Source of the DNA: JBFEUI01 sp041547565
GTDB lineage: Bacteria; Pseudomonadota; Gammaproteobacteria; Thiohalomonadales; Thiohalomonadaceae
Length of the DNA stretch: 58,005 nt
Direction of reading: 5' to 3'
NCBI GenBank assembly: GCA_041547565.1
Contig: JBFEUI010000002.1
Coordinates: 1 to 58,005, forward strand
The position numbers and the translations under genes are program-made. The notes beneath the pieces were generated by a model. The model was not told the origin of the DNA. It worked only from the letters and a program-made list of their open reading frames with translations, and did no database searches. Positions within the stretch are counted from its first letter, which is position 1. Every line of letters begins with the position of its first letter. This document shows, piece by piece, positions 14,638 to 23,711 of this stretch.

Positions 14638-16935
14638 CTACCGCCTGTTCCAGTAACGCCCAGCCGTCTTACGATGTTCGGAAATCCCGATACCTGAACT
14701 GCCCGGCATCACAGTCACCTCGATCGCCCCCGAGGCGGCAGTATTCCTGCTTCGCACGCCGCGCACCTGGTAGCGCCGCGCCACATCGGGGTGCGGAAAG
14801 CCGAAGCGGTTGCGGTAGCCGGTGGAATACAACACCCATTGAGGGTCCACCGCATCGATAAAGCGCGTACTGGATGAGGTCTTGCTACCGTGGTGCGGTG
14901 CTATCAGCAGTGTCGATTTTAATTTGTCGCCGACACTGCGCACCAGTTCAGTTTCAGCCGCCGTCTCAATATCCCCTGCCAGCAGCACCTGTCCCCCGGC
15001 ACCGGTAACCTTCAGCACACAGGCCCCGTCATTACCGTGTTGAGCGGTTTGCCGGATATCACCGCCCTTTGGGTGGAGGACCTCGAAATGCACACCGTCC
15101 CATCGCCACTGCTGACCTGCACGGCACGGTTCACTGCCAACGCCATCTACGGTGTAACCCGCGCCGCCCAGCATCCGCTCTACCGGATAGCGTTCCAGCA
15201 GTGAGCGGACACCGCCGGCATGGTCGTTATCGCCGTGGCTGACCACCAGCGTATCGATTCGCCCAACTCCCCGGCTTCTGAGAAAAGGTGTAACGACCGC
15301 CGCCCCGGTATCGAAGGTTGCGGAGAATCTCGGCCCCGTGTCGTAGACCAGCGTGTGGTGACGCGTCTCTATCACGGTGGCCAGCCCCTGCCCGACATCC
15401 AGCATGGTGAAGCGGTAGCCCCCCTCTGGAATGTCGGCAGACACCACAAACAGGGGGAGTAGCGCCACGCTCCCCAGCCAGCGCACCGGCCATCCACGGG
15501 GGGCCAGCAACCACAACACCCCCATGAGTGCAAACACCAGCAGCCAGCCGCCCGGTCTTGCCAGATGGTAGACGGGAATTTGCCCGGCCATTACCGACAA
15601 CAGACGCCAGCAAGTATCGAGCGATAGTGTGGCCAGGGTAAGTACGCCGGACGCCCACACCTCCGATACAGTGCTCAGCAGTGCACCGAGTAGTGCCAGC
15701 GGCACCACGCTCATGCCCAGCCACGGTACCGCCAGCGTGTTGGCCAGCGGTGAGATGAGCGAAACCTGCTGGAAAAACAGCCCCAGCAGCGGAATAAAAC
15801 CGAGCGCTATCAGAAACTGCACCCTGCCCCAGCGCCAGAACAGGCCCGACGGGGCCAGCCTGTTGCCCATGCCATAGATGATCACGGCCACCGCGGCGAA
15901 TGAGAGCCAGAAGCCGACGGCAATAACGGACAACGGATCGGCCAGCACCACCAGTAACAGGGCAAACAGCAGCGTGCGTGAGCCACTGGTCGAGCGGTCG
16001 TACATCCGTGCCAGCATGAGCACCGCTATCATGATCAGCGCCCGACGTGTGGGTATGCTAAAACCGGCCAACGCAGAGTAGACAGTGGCGCCGCACAGTG
16101 CGGCCACAGCAGCGGCCTTCATCGCCGGCACCTGCAGCAGCAGCGGCGGGAACAGGCGCCAGAGCTGGTAGCAGGCAAAATAGAACAGGCCGGCCACCAG
16201 ACCCACGTGCAGCCCCGATATCGCCAGCAGGTGGCTGGTGCCCGTGTTGCGCAATACCTGCCACTGCTCCCGGCTCACCGCATCGCGCTCGCCGATTGCC
16301 AGACCGATAAACAGCCCCCGGTACGGATTCTCCGCCAGCAGCCTGTCCAGGCTCTGCCGAATCTGCTGACGCCAGCGCTGCACGGGATAAGCTGCAGCGT
16401 TGTCCGCCAGCAGACGGTTTTCCGGTCCCTTGCGCACATAGCCGGTGGCGCGAATACCGCGTTGATACAGCCAGCCCTCATAGTCGAAGCCGCCCGGGTT
16501 GTACATGCCATGGGCCCGCTTCAGCTTGAGCTTCAAGCGCCAACGCTGGCCCACGCCCAGTGCTGCGGCACGGCCATACCAGCTTAGCCGGTAGCGCCCC
16601 GGCGGTAACGGTGAGCGGCTGTCATCGGCCTGAAATTCAAAACGTGTAATATTTCCATGTCGAACCGGCAGCGAATCGATAATGCCCTCAACAACCAGTT
16701 CCTCGCCTTCCAGTGTCTCCGGAAACGGTGCGGGGGCAATAAAGACGGCAAAGAACAGCGCCCATAAGAATCCCAAAGCGAAGGCAAGCGGCAGTGCGAG
16801 GTGATTCCGAATGCGGCGCAGAGTGAGCAGATAAACAAGCAGCGGCGCCAGGGTCAGCCAATAGACCGACGGCAGCAGTACACACTGCTGCAGACACCAT
16901 ACACCAAGGGTAAAGGCAATCGTCCGTGATCGCAT
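14638..16935 (-). CDS. comEC: DNA internalization competence protein ComEC/Rec2
   Basis: Inner-membrane channel for uptake of single-stranded DNA in transformation. About 765 residues. An N-terminal extracytoplasmic region is followed by the Competence domain with many membrane helices (LLAISGLHVGLVAGL, IPTRRALIMIAVLMLAR). A C-terminal metallo-beta-lactamase-like domain has SHGDNDHAGGV and APHHGSKTSSS. ATG at 16935 (MRSRTIAFTLG) is preferred. A start 87 bp upstream would overlap the divergent gene and add non-conserved sequence. Alone on its strand; other competence genes are not in the window. Confidence 0.93.
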   Translation of the reverse strand: MRSRTIAFTLGVWCLQQCVLLPSVYWLTLAPLLVYLLTLRRIRNHLALPLAFALGFLWALFFAVFIAPAPFPETLEGEELVVEGIIDSLPVRHGNITRFEFQADDSRSPLPPGRYRLSWYGRAAALGVGQRWRLKLKLKRAHGMYNPGGFDYEGWLYQRGIRATGYVRKGPENRLLADNAAAYPVQRWRQQIRQSLDRLLAENPYRGLFIGLAIGERDAVSREQWQVLRNTGTSHLLAISGLHVGLVAGLFYFACYQLWRLFPPLLLQVPAMKAAAVAALCGATVYSALAGFSIPTRRALIMIAVLMLARMYDRSTSGSRTLLFALLLVVLADPLSVIAVGFWLSFAAVAVIIYGMGNRLAPSGLFWRWGRVQFLIALGFIPLLGLFFQQVSLISPLANTLAVPWLGMSVVPLALLGALLSTVSEVWASGVLTLATLSLDTCWRLLSVMAGQIPVYHLARPGGWLLVFALMGVLWLLAPRGWPVRWLGSVALLPLFVVSADIPEGGYRFTMLDVGQGLATVIETRHHTLVYDTGPRFSATFDTGAAVVTPFLRSRGVGRIDTLVVSHGDNDHAGGVRSLLERYPVERMLGGAGYTVDGVGSEPCRAGQQWRWDGVHFEVLHPKGGDIRQTAQHGNDGACVLKVTGAGGQVLLAGDIETAAETELVRSVGDKLKSTLLIAPHHGSKTSSSTRFIDAVDPQWVLYSTGYRNRFGFPHPDVARRYQVRGVRSRNTAASGAIEVTVMPGSSGIGISEHRKTAGRYWNRR

Positions 16936-17002
16936 GTTCCTGCCAGGATAAAAATTGTGGATAATGAAGCCTGCCCCTACAACTCCCTGTGGATAAACAG
17001 GC

Positions 17003-17536
17003 ATGCCAAAGAAGCTTATCAAACGTTTTATGCCCGATCACGCCAAGGTTCGTGAGCATAGGCATTTGCAGATCTTCGGCGACCTGCTTCACGACCCCAA
17101 CCTGTTCCATCTCAACCGCCGTTCTGCATCGGGGGCCTTTGCGGTCGGCCTGTTTATGGCCTTTGTCCCCCTGCCCACGCAGATGCTGTTTGCAGCCGCG
17201 GCGGCCATCATCTTCCGGGTCAATCTGCCGCTGTCCGTCGCGCTGGTCTGGCTCACCAATCCGGTCACCATTCCACCCATGTTCTACGGGGCATACCGGC
17301 TCGGTGCCTGGATCCTCGGCAGCAACGCCGCGGACGTTCCGTCTGAATTTACCATGGAGTGGCTAGTCGAGGGGATCGGCATGATATGGGAGCCGTTGCT
17401 GCTGGGCTGCGCCATTCTCGGCAGCGCAAGCGCGCTGCTGGGCTATTTCACCATCCGCCTGCTCTGGCGCCTGCACCTGATCCAGCACATCAAGGAGCGC
17501 AAACGCAGGCGCGCATTGCGCGACAAGAAGATCTAG
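17003..17536 (+). CDS. DUF2062 membrane protein
   Basis: 177 residues with the DUF2062 pattern: RRSASGAFAVGLFMAFVPLPTQ, then hydrophobic segments and LTNPVTIPPMFYGAYRLG. Two to three membrane helices and a basic C-terminus (KERKRRRALRDKKI). The function of the family is not established. It is divergent from comEC and convergent with lolD; the two stop codons share the palindrome CTAG at 17533-17536, so each TAG lies inside the other gene's stop. Confidence 0.9.
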   Translation: MPKKLIKRFMPDHAKVREHRHLQIFGDLLHDPNLFHLNRRSASGAFAVGLFMAFVPLPTQMLFAAAAAIIFRVNLPLSVALVWLTNPVTIPPMFYGAYRLGAWILGSNAADVPSEFTMEWLVEGIGMIWEPLLLGCAILGSASALLGYFTIRLLWRLHLIQHIKERKRRRALRDKKI

Positions 17537-18255
17537 GGGTTGACCGTCTCCTCGACGATAGCCCCATCGACCATGTGCAACACCCGGTGCATCTTCGCCG
17601 CCAGCGTGGTGTCATGGGTGACAACAACGAAGCTGGTTCCCAGCGAGGTGTTCAACTCCAGCATCAGTTCAAACACCTGCTGTGCGGTGTGGTGGTCGAG
17701 ATTGCCCGTCGGCTCATCCGCCAGCACACACCTGGGATCGGTCACCAGCGCACGCGCGATGGCCGCACGCTGACGCTCCCCGCCCGACAGTTCACCCGGC
17801 TTGTGGGCCAGACGCCCCCCCAGCCCTACCCGCTGCAACATCGCATCGGCACGCTGACGCGCCGCAGCGCTATCGCTACCGCGAATCAACAGCGGCATGG
17901 CGACATTCTCCAGCGCGGAGAACTCGGGCAACAGATGGTGAAACTGGTAGACGAAGCCCAGCGCATCGTTGCGCAAGCGCCCCCGCTCGGCCTCGGACAG
18001 CGCGGCCATATCCTCTCCCACCACACTGACCGCACCTTCGGTCGGCTGATCGAGGCCACCGAGCAGGTGCAGCAATGTGCTCTTGCCCGAACCGGACGCG
18101 CCCACGATCGCCACCCGCTCGCCGGCACCGACACTCAAATCGATACCCCGCAGCACGTCGACCGACAGCGCCCCCTGTACAAAGCGGCGCTTCAGGCCGC
18201 TACAGGCGAGTACCGGTGTGTCCTGCTGCCGGCTTTGCCCAAGCGTATCACTCAT
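17533..18255 (-). CDS. lolD: Lipoprotein-releasing ABC transporter ATPase LolD
   Basis: ATPase of the LolCDE complex that extracts outer-membrane lipoproteins from the inner membrane. 240 residues: Walker A GASGSGKST, signature LSGGERQRAAIARAL, Walker B CVLADEPTGNLD. The start overlaps the upstream permease gene by 8 bp. The MacB/LolD subgroup is clear from the VDVLRGIDLSVGAGE opening. LolA, which takes over the released lipoproteins, is encoded at 45.4 kb. Confidence 0.94.
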   Translation of the reverse strand: MSDTLGQSRQQDTPVLACSGLKRRFVQGALSVDVLRGIDLSVGAGERVAIVGASGSGKSTLLHLLGGLDQPTEGAVSVVGEDMAALSEAERGRLRNDALGFVYQFHHLLPEFSALENVAMPLLIRGSDSAAARQRADAMLQRVGLGGRLAHKPGELSGGERQRAAIARALVTDPRCVLADEPTGNLDHHTAQQVFELMLELNTSLGTSFVVVTHDTTLAAKMHRVLHMVDGAIVEETVNP

Positions 18256-19495
18256 AGCGCAGCGCCTCCGCGGGCTGGGTACGCGAGGCGCGCCACGCCG
18301 GATAGAGTGTGGCGAGAATACTCAGCAGGAACGATACGACGCTGATCTGCACCACATCATCCATGTGCACCTCCGAGGGCAGGTCGCTGATGTAGTAGAC
18401 GTCGGCGGGCATAAACTCGATGCCGAAGGCCTGCTCGATAGCCGGTACGATCGTCTCCACATTCAGGGCAAGGCTCAGGCCGCCGGCCACCCCCAGCACG
18501 GCGCCCACCAGACCAATCACCGTCCCCTGCACGATAAAGATCGCCATAATGCTGCGCGGCGACGCCCCCAGGGTGCGCAGTATCGCAATGTCGCTCTCCT
18601 TGTCCGTCACCACCATCACCAGGGTGGACACGATATTGAAGGCGGCCACGGCCACAATCAGCATCAGGATGATAAACATCATGCGTTTTTCGATCTTCAG
18701 GGCGCGAAAGAAATTGGCGTGGTACTGTGTCCAGTCACGCAACAGATAGACCCCGGGCAGGGAGGTGGCCAGTTCCCTGACAATGACCGGCGCATCGAAC
18801 AGGTCGTCCAGCTTAAGACGGACCCCCGACACCCCCTGCCCCATGCGGAACAACCGGCGCGCATCATCCAGATGAATCAGCGCCAGCGCGCTGTCATACT
18901 CATACATACCCGCATCAAAGATGCCGGAGACGGTAAAACGCTTCAGCCTAGGCATCACACCGGCAATGCTGACATTGGCCGTGGGGGTAACCAGGGTGAT
19001 CTTATCCCCGACCCGCGCTCCCAGTGCACGCGCCAGGTCGACACCCAGGATGATGTTGAAGCTGCCGGCGGTCAGATCTTCCGTGCTGCCGGCGGCCATC
19101 TTCTCCGCGATATCGGATACCGCGCGCTCCTGCTCCGGCAACACGCCGCGAAACAGGCTGCCGTTGACCTGCTGGCCGTGGATCAGCATCCCCTCCTTCT
19201 GGAGATAGGGCGCACTGCCGACAACCTGCTCGTGCTGTTCGGCCCGCTGCTTCAGCGGTTGCCACTCATCCAGCGGGCCGCCGTAGGCCTCGATGGTGGC
19301 GTGTGCGGTCATGGACAGAATGCGATGCCGCAACTCGTTCTCGAAGCCGTTCATCACCGACAGCACCGTGATCAGGGCAGTCATCCCCAGCGCGATGCCC
19401 AGCATCGAGGTCAACGAGATGAAGGAGATGAAGTGGTTGCGCCGCTTGGCCCGGGTATAGCGCAATCCGATGAACAGTTCGAAGGGATTAAACAT
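18248..19495 (-). CDS. LolC/LolE-type lipoprotein-releasing permease
   Basis: 415-residue permease with an N-terminal membrane helix (ISLTSMLGIALGMTALITVL), a periplasmic MacB-like domain and three C-terminal helices. MFNPFELFIGLRYTRAKRRN is the canonical LolC/E start; an in-frame start 18 bp upstream is less likely. Only one permease gene accompanies lolD, whereas E. coli has lolC-lolD-lolE. This suggests a single-subunit (LolF-like) transporter unless a second copy lies elsewhere. Confidence 0.92.
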   Translation of the reverse strand: MFNPFELFIGLRYTRAKRRNHFISFISLTSMLGIALGMTALITVLSVMNGFENELRHRILSMTAHATIEAYGGPLDEWQPLKQRAEQHEQVVGSAPYLQKEGMLIHGQQVNGSLFRGVLPEQERAVSDIAEKMAAGSTEDLTAGSFNIILGVDLARALGARVGDKITLVTPTANVSIAGVMPRLKRFTVSGIFDAGMYEYDSALALIHLDDARRLFRMGQGVSGVRLKLDDLFDAPVIVRELATSLPGVYLLRDWTQYHANFFRALKIEKRMMFIILMLIVAVAAFNIVSTLVMVVTDKESDIAILRTLGASPRSIMAIFIVQGTVIGLVGAVLGVAGGLSLALNVETIVPAIEQAFGIEFMPADVYYISDLPSEVHMDDVVQISVVSFLLSILATLYPAWRASRTQPAEALRYE

Positions 19496-19516
19496 GGGCG
19501 CATTAAAGCACAAACA

Positions 19517-20236
19517 TCAGGGACAGACCACGGGCAGGGCCGTGTTCAGAATAATCGATTGCGGCGATACCGCAGCCCGGTAGGCAATCGCCTCAACGCC
19601 GGCGGCCAGCGCCTGCCGCAACGTCTCGCCATACACGGCATCGATCTCATCGGCAGGTCGCACCAGCGTGACATCCTCGCGCTGCACGCAGAAAAAGATC
19701 ACCGCCCGTTCGCCCGATTCCACCACATGCACCAGTTCCCGTAAATGTTTGCTGGCACGGGTGCTTATCGCATCGGGAAAATAGCCGCGGCCGTGCTCAT
19801 CACAGGTGGTGACATTCTTTATTTCGACATAACAGTCGGGCAAGGTGGCGTGCCCCTGCAACAGCAGATCGATACGGCTTCCCTCCCTGCCGTATTTCAC
19901 CTCCTGCCTGATCGAGGCATATCCCTGCAACTCGGCCACGATGCCACCTTCTATCGCCTCGCTGACCAGGCTGTTGGTCAGACCCGTGTGCACACCGACC
20001 CGCACCCCGGCGGAGTTCTCCGTCATCTCCCAGCTGTAGCGATACTTGCGTTTCGGGTTGTTCGTATCCCTCAACCAGATACGGCTGCCCGGCTCGGAAC
20101 AGCCGGTCATGGCACCGGTATTGGGGGTGTGCACCGTGATCACGGTACCGTCCGCCATCTCCACATCGGCAAGGAAGCGTTTATAGCGTTTGATGAGGCG
20201 TGCGGGAATAAGGGGAGTGTCAAACTGCATCGGCAA
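19517..20236 (-). CDS. sfsA: Sugar fermentation stimulation protein SfsA homologue
   Basis: 239 residues with SfsA hallmarks: HTPNTGAMTGCSEPGSRIWL, KYRYSWEM, GREGSRIDLLL and CYVEIKNVTTC. The fold has an OB-like N-terminal part and a nuclease-like C-terminal part. Proposed roles (DNA binding, nuclease) are not settled. It lies just upstream of the Lol permease gene and divergent from a class V aminotransferase. Confidence 0.94.
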   Translation of the reverse strand: MPMQFDTPLIPARLIKRYKRFLADVEMADGTVITVHTPNTGAMTGCSEPGSRIWLRDTNNPKRKYRYSWEMTENSAGVRVGVHTGLTNSLVSEAIEGGIVAELQGYASIRQEVKYGREGSRIDLLLQGHATLPDCYVEIKNVTTCDEHGRGYFPDAISTRASKHLRELVHVVESGERAVIFFCVQREDVTLVRPADEIDAVYGETLRQALAAGVEAIAYRAAVSPQSIILNTALPVVCP

Positions 20237-20308
20237 TTGCTATGGTTCTTGTTAGTGCAATTGTATATAACAGCATGCAAGCCAAACAACAGCCACAACG
20301 GGCAGACC

Positions 20309-21433
20309 ATGGACCTGGCAAGCGAATTCCCACTGAATGAGAACATCATCCACCTGAACCATGCCGCCGTGGCACCCTGGCCCAGGCGCACGGTCGAAGC
20401 GGTCCAGCGCTTTGCCGAGGAGAACATGCGGCAGGGTTCGCTCGACTACCCGCGCTGGGTGGAGTTGGAAACGGTGCTGCGAGGGCAATTGGCACAACTT
20501 GTCAATGCACCCTCACCGCATGACATTGCCCTGGTGAAGAATACCTCCGAGGCGCTCTCGTTTGTCGCCTACGGCCTGGCATGGAAGCCGGGAGACAACA
20601 TCGTGACCAGCGACCAGGAGTTCCCCTCCAATCGCATCGTCTGGGAGTCACTGGCAAACCGGGGGGTGTCGTTAACGCAGGTCGACCTGAACAGCAATGA
20701 CTCCCCGGAACAGGCACTGATAGACGCGGTCGATGAACACACCCGCCTGATAGCGATAAGCTCTGTACAGTACGGCAGCGGCCTGCGTATCGACCTTGAA
20801 CGGCTGGGCCGCTTTTGCCACGAACAGCGCATCCTGTTCTGTGTCGACGCGATACAGAGTATTGGCGCACATGAAATAGACGTATCGGCGTGCCATATCG
20901 ATTTTCTTGCGGCAGACGGCCACAAGTGGATGCTGGGCCCGGAGGGGCTGGGTCTGTTCTATTGCCGCAGCGAACTGCGCGAACAACTGCAGCTTTACGA
21001 GTACGGCTGGCACATGGTCGAGGCCATCGGCGACTTTGACCGCCGCGAATGGCGCCCCGCCAGGGCGGCACGACGCTTTGAGTGCGGCAGTCCGAACATG
21101 CTGAGCGCGCACGCCCTGAACGCCAGTCTCTCACTGCTGCTGGAACACGGTATGGCGGCGGTTGAACAGGCCGTTATACAACGCAGCACCCACCTCTGCC
21201 GGACCCTTGCGTCGATGAGGGGTATTGAGCTTATCAGCCCGGTTGAGGACGATCGCCGTGCTGGAATCGTCACCTTCCGCTATCGCGACAGGGACAATCC
21301 CGAGCAGTTCCAGCGTCTGTCAAACCAGGGACTGTTCTGCGCCCTGCGCGGCGGCGGCATTCGCCTCTCACCGCATTTCTACACGCCCATGGCAAAGCTG
21401 GACCGCACACTCGAACTGATAAGCGCTGATTGA
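20309..21433 (+). CDS. Aminotransferase class V (SufS/CsdA-like fold) family protein
   Basis: 374-residue PLP enzyme. The PLP lysine is in FLAADGHKWMLGPEGLG, and CVDAIQSIGAHEIDV supplies the aspartate contacting the pyridine ring. The class includes cysteine desulfurases and isopenicillin-N-epimerase-like enzymes. The loop cysteine of true desulfurases is not evident, so the reaction is left open. Start ATG at 20309 (MDLASEFPLNEN). The reading frame stays open upstream, but only as antisense to sfsA. It converges with the RelA/SpoT gene, stops 9 bp apart. Confidence 0.85.
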   Translation: MDLASEFPLNENIIHLNHAAVAPWPRRTVEAVQRFAEENMRQGSLDYPRWVELETVLRGQLAQLVNAPSPHDIALVKNTSEALSFVAYGLAWKPGDNIVTSDQEFPSNRIVWESLANRGVSLTQVDLNSNDSPEQALIDAVDEHTRLIAISSVQYGSGLRIDLERLGRFCHEQRILFCVDAIQSIGAHEIDVSACHIDFLAADGHKWMLGPEGLGLFYCRSELREQLQLYEYGWHMVEAIGDFDRREWRPARAARRFECGSPNMLSAHALNASLSLLLEHGMAAVEQAVIQRSTHLCRTLASMRGIELISPVEDDRRAGIVTFRYRDRDNPEQFQRLSNQGLFCALRGGGIRLSPHFYTPMAKLDRTLELISAD

Positions 21434-21442
21434 CTTTCCCGT

Positions 21443-23653
21443 TCAGCGCTTGCGGCGCACCTCGAGAATATTGGGGATCTGGCCGATACGGCTCAAAATG
21501 CGACTGAGCTGATTGATGTCGGTGATCTCCAGTGTCGCCTCGATCAGCGCCGTGTGGTGTTTGCGATCGCTGTGGGTGTTGGTGGAGAGGATATCGATCT
21601 TCTCATGGGCCAGCGTCGAGTAGATATCCCGCAGCAAACCGTGCCGATCGATGGCCTGTATCTCGATGTCGATGGGATAGGCATGGTGCTCCTGGTCGGT
21701 CCACTGCACCTCGATCAGGCGTTTGCGTTTTTCCTCGTTCAGCGACAGCACATTTGCGCAGTCCTTGCGATGGATGGTCACCCCCCTGCCCAGCGTGATG
21801 TAGCCGATGATCGGATCACCCGGCGCCGGCTTGCAGCAGCGCCCCATGGTGCTCATCAGGTTACCGACACCGTAGATATGCACATCATCACCCTCGGCCT
21901 CGGTTTTGCGGCGGCGCGGTCGCTTGGGAATGGCCAGCTGATCCGGCTCATCGGTTTTTGTCAGCAGGTAGACCGCGTTGGCGATTTGCGTCGGGGTGAT
22001 GTCACCGCGGCCGATGGCAATCAGCATATCGTCCACATGCGCCTTTTCAAACTGATGCGCCAGCTTCTCCAGCGACATTTCATCGACACCGAGGCGGTGC
22101 AGTTCCTTGTCGAGAATATTGCGGCCGTCGCCAAGGTTCTGCTGCTGGTCCTGCTGGGTGAACCAGTGACGCACCTTGGAGCGCGCCCGCGAGGTGTTGA
22201 GATAGCCCAGGTGCGGATTGAGCCAGTCGCGGCTGGGCGTGCCGTGCTTGGTCGTCAGGATCTCGACCTGCTCGCCGCTGCTCAGCTCATAGGTCAGCGG
22301 CACGATGCGCCCGTTGACCTTGGCGCCGCGGCATCGGTTACCCACCTCGGTATGGATGTGGTAGGCGAAATCCAGCGGGGTCGCCCCCTGCTGCAGATCG
22401 ACAACCTCACCTTGGGGTGTGAGCACGTAAACCCGGTCCTGAAACACCTCCGACTTGAAGCGGTCGATAAAATCCCCGGCGTCGCTCTCCTCCTCTTTCC
22501 ACTCCAGCAGCTGCCGTAACCAGCTTACCTTCTCTTCGAAGGCCTGGTCGCGCTTGCCGCCCTCCTTGTAGCGCCAGTGGGCCGCCACCCCCATCTCCGC
22601 ATGCTTGTCCATATCGTAGGTGCGGATCTGCACCTCGAGTGTCTTGCCGCCCGGGCCGACCACCGCGGTATGAATCGACTGGTAGCGGTTCTCCTTGGGT
22701 GTCGCGATATAGTCGTCAAACTCCTTCGGGATATGCGGCCACAGGCTGTGTACCGTACCGAGCACGTGATAACAGTCGGCCACACTATTGACCAGCACCC
22801 GTACCGCACGCACGTCATACAGGTCATGGAAGGTCAGCCCCTTGCGTTTCATCTTCTTCCAGATGCTGTAGATATGTTTGGGACGGCCCTTGATATCGGC
22901 CTTGATGCCGCTTTTTGCCAGTTCCTTCTCCAGAATTTTGATGACGGTATCGATATACTTCTGCCGATCGACACGCCGTTCATCCAGGAAGTTGGCCACC
23001 TGCTTGTAGGTGATGGGATCGAGATAGCGGAATGACAGGTCCTCCAGTTCCCACTTGATATGCCAGATACCCAGACGGTTGGCCAGCGGTGCATAGATGT
23101 CCATGGTTTCGCGCGCAATACGACGCTGCTTCTGTTCGGACAGGTGTTTTAACGTACGCATGTTATGCAGCCGGTCAGCCAGCTTGATCAGTACCACACG
23201 CACATCTTCCGCCATCGCCAGCAACAGCTTGCGCAGGCTCTCGGCCTTGATATTCTCCTTGCGGTTTTTCTCCTCGCTTTGCTGGTATTCACCTATCACC
23301 TTCATCTTGGTGACCCCGTCGACCAGGTGGGCGACTGCCGGCCCGCAGACCTGCTCCACATCCTCCAGCGTGACGTCGGTATCCTCCACCACATCATGAA
23401 GAATGGAGGCGGCAAGACTCACGTGATCCATGCGCAGGTCGGAGAGGATCTCCGCCACGGCAATGGCATGGGTCAGGTAGGGTTCACCCGAGGCGCGCGT
23501 CTGGTCCACATGCCCCTGCTTGGCCAGGGAGATGGCCCGGCAGATGAGTGCCATATCCTCTTCGCTGCGCCCCTTGGCGATATGTTCAAGCCAAGGGCCG
23601 TACTCGGTATCACCGCCGGGGGAGGAGTAGATTTTCGATTCAACGTAGACCAT
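21443..23653 (-). CDS. relA: RelA/SpoT family (p)ppGpp synthetase with intact hydrolase motifs
   Basis: Stringent-response enzyme, 736 residues. The HD domain keeps the hydrolase residues H62, H86-D87, E90-D91, D160 and N164 (ILHDVVEDT; KLADRLHNM). The synthetase domain has RPKHIYSIWKKM, YDVRAVRV and YQSIHT. TGS (DRVYVLTPQGEVVDL), zinc-finger-like (GRCCKP...HRKDC) and ACT domains follow. The synthetase carries EFDD (311-314), the acidic motif described for monofunctional RelA; bifunctional SpoT/Rel enzymes have RxKD. The start MVYVESK resembles the RelA N-terminus. A TATACT -10 box (23660-23665) ends six bases before the ATG and no Shine-Dalgarno is seen, so the mRNA may be leaderless. Confidence 0.93.
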   Translation of the reverse strand: MVYVESKIYSSPGGDTEYGPWLEHIAKGRSEEDMALICRAISLAKQGHVDQTRASGEPYLTHAIAVAEILSDLRMDHVSLAASILHDVVEDTDVTLEDVEQVCGPAVAHLVDGVTKMKVIGEYQQSEEKNRKENIKAESLRKLLLAMAEDVRVVLIKLADRLHNMRTLKHLSEQKQRRIARETMDIYAPLANRLGIWHIKWELEDLSFRYLDPITYKQVANFLDERRVDRQKYIDTVIKILEKELAKSGIKADIKGRPKHIYSIWKKMKRKGLTFHDLYDVRAVRVLVNSVADCYHVLGTVHSLWPHIPKEFDDYIATPKENRYQSIHTAVVGPGGKTLEVQIRTYDMDKHAEMGVAAHWRYKEGGKRDQAFEEKVSWLRQLLEWKEEESDAGDFIDRFKSEVFQDRVYVLTPQGEVVDLQQGATPLDFAYHIHTEVGNRCRGAKVNGRIVPLTYELSSGEQVEILTTKHGTPSRDWLNPHLGYLNTSRARSKVRHWFTQQDQQQNLGDGRNILDKELHRLGVDEMSLEKLAHQFEKAHVDDMLIAIGRGDITPTQIANAVYLLTKTDEPDQLAIPKRPRRRKTEAEGDDVHIYGVGNLMSTMGRCCKPAPGDPIIGYITLGRGVTIHRKDCANVLSLNEEKRKRLIEVQWTDQEHHAYPIDIEIQAIDRHGLLRDIYSTLAHEKIDILSTNTHSDRKHHTALIEATLEITDINQLSRILSRIGQIPNILEVRRKR

Positions 23654-23711
23654 GTCACTAGTATATGTTTTTTCCCGGCACCCGTTTTCAAGTACGGGTG
23701 GATCCCGGCGC

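Noticed and set aside
18077..19744. 555-codon open frame on the plus strand across lolD, the Lol permease gene and sfsA
   Set aside because: Antisense to clearly conserved genes, His/Gln/Arg-rich composition typical of a shadow frame in GC-rich DNA.
19745..20308. 188-codon N-terminal extension of the class V aminotransferase
   Set aside because: Runs antisense through sfsA; homology begins at the ATG at 20309.
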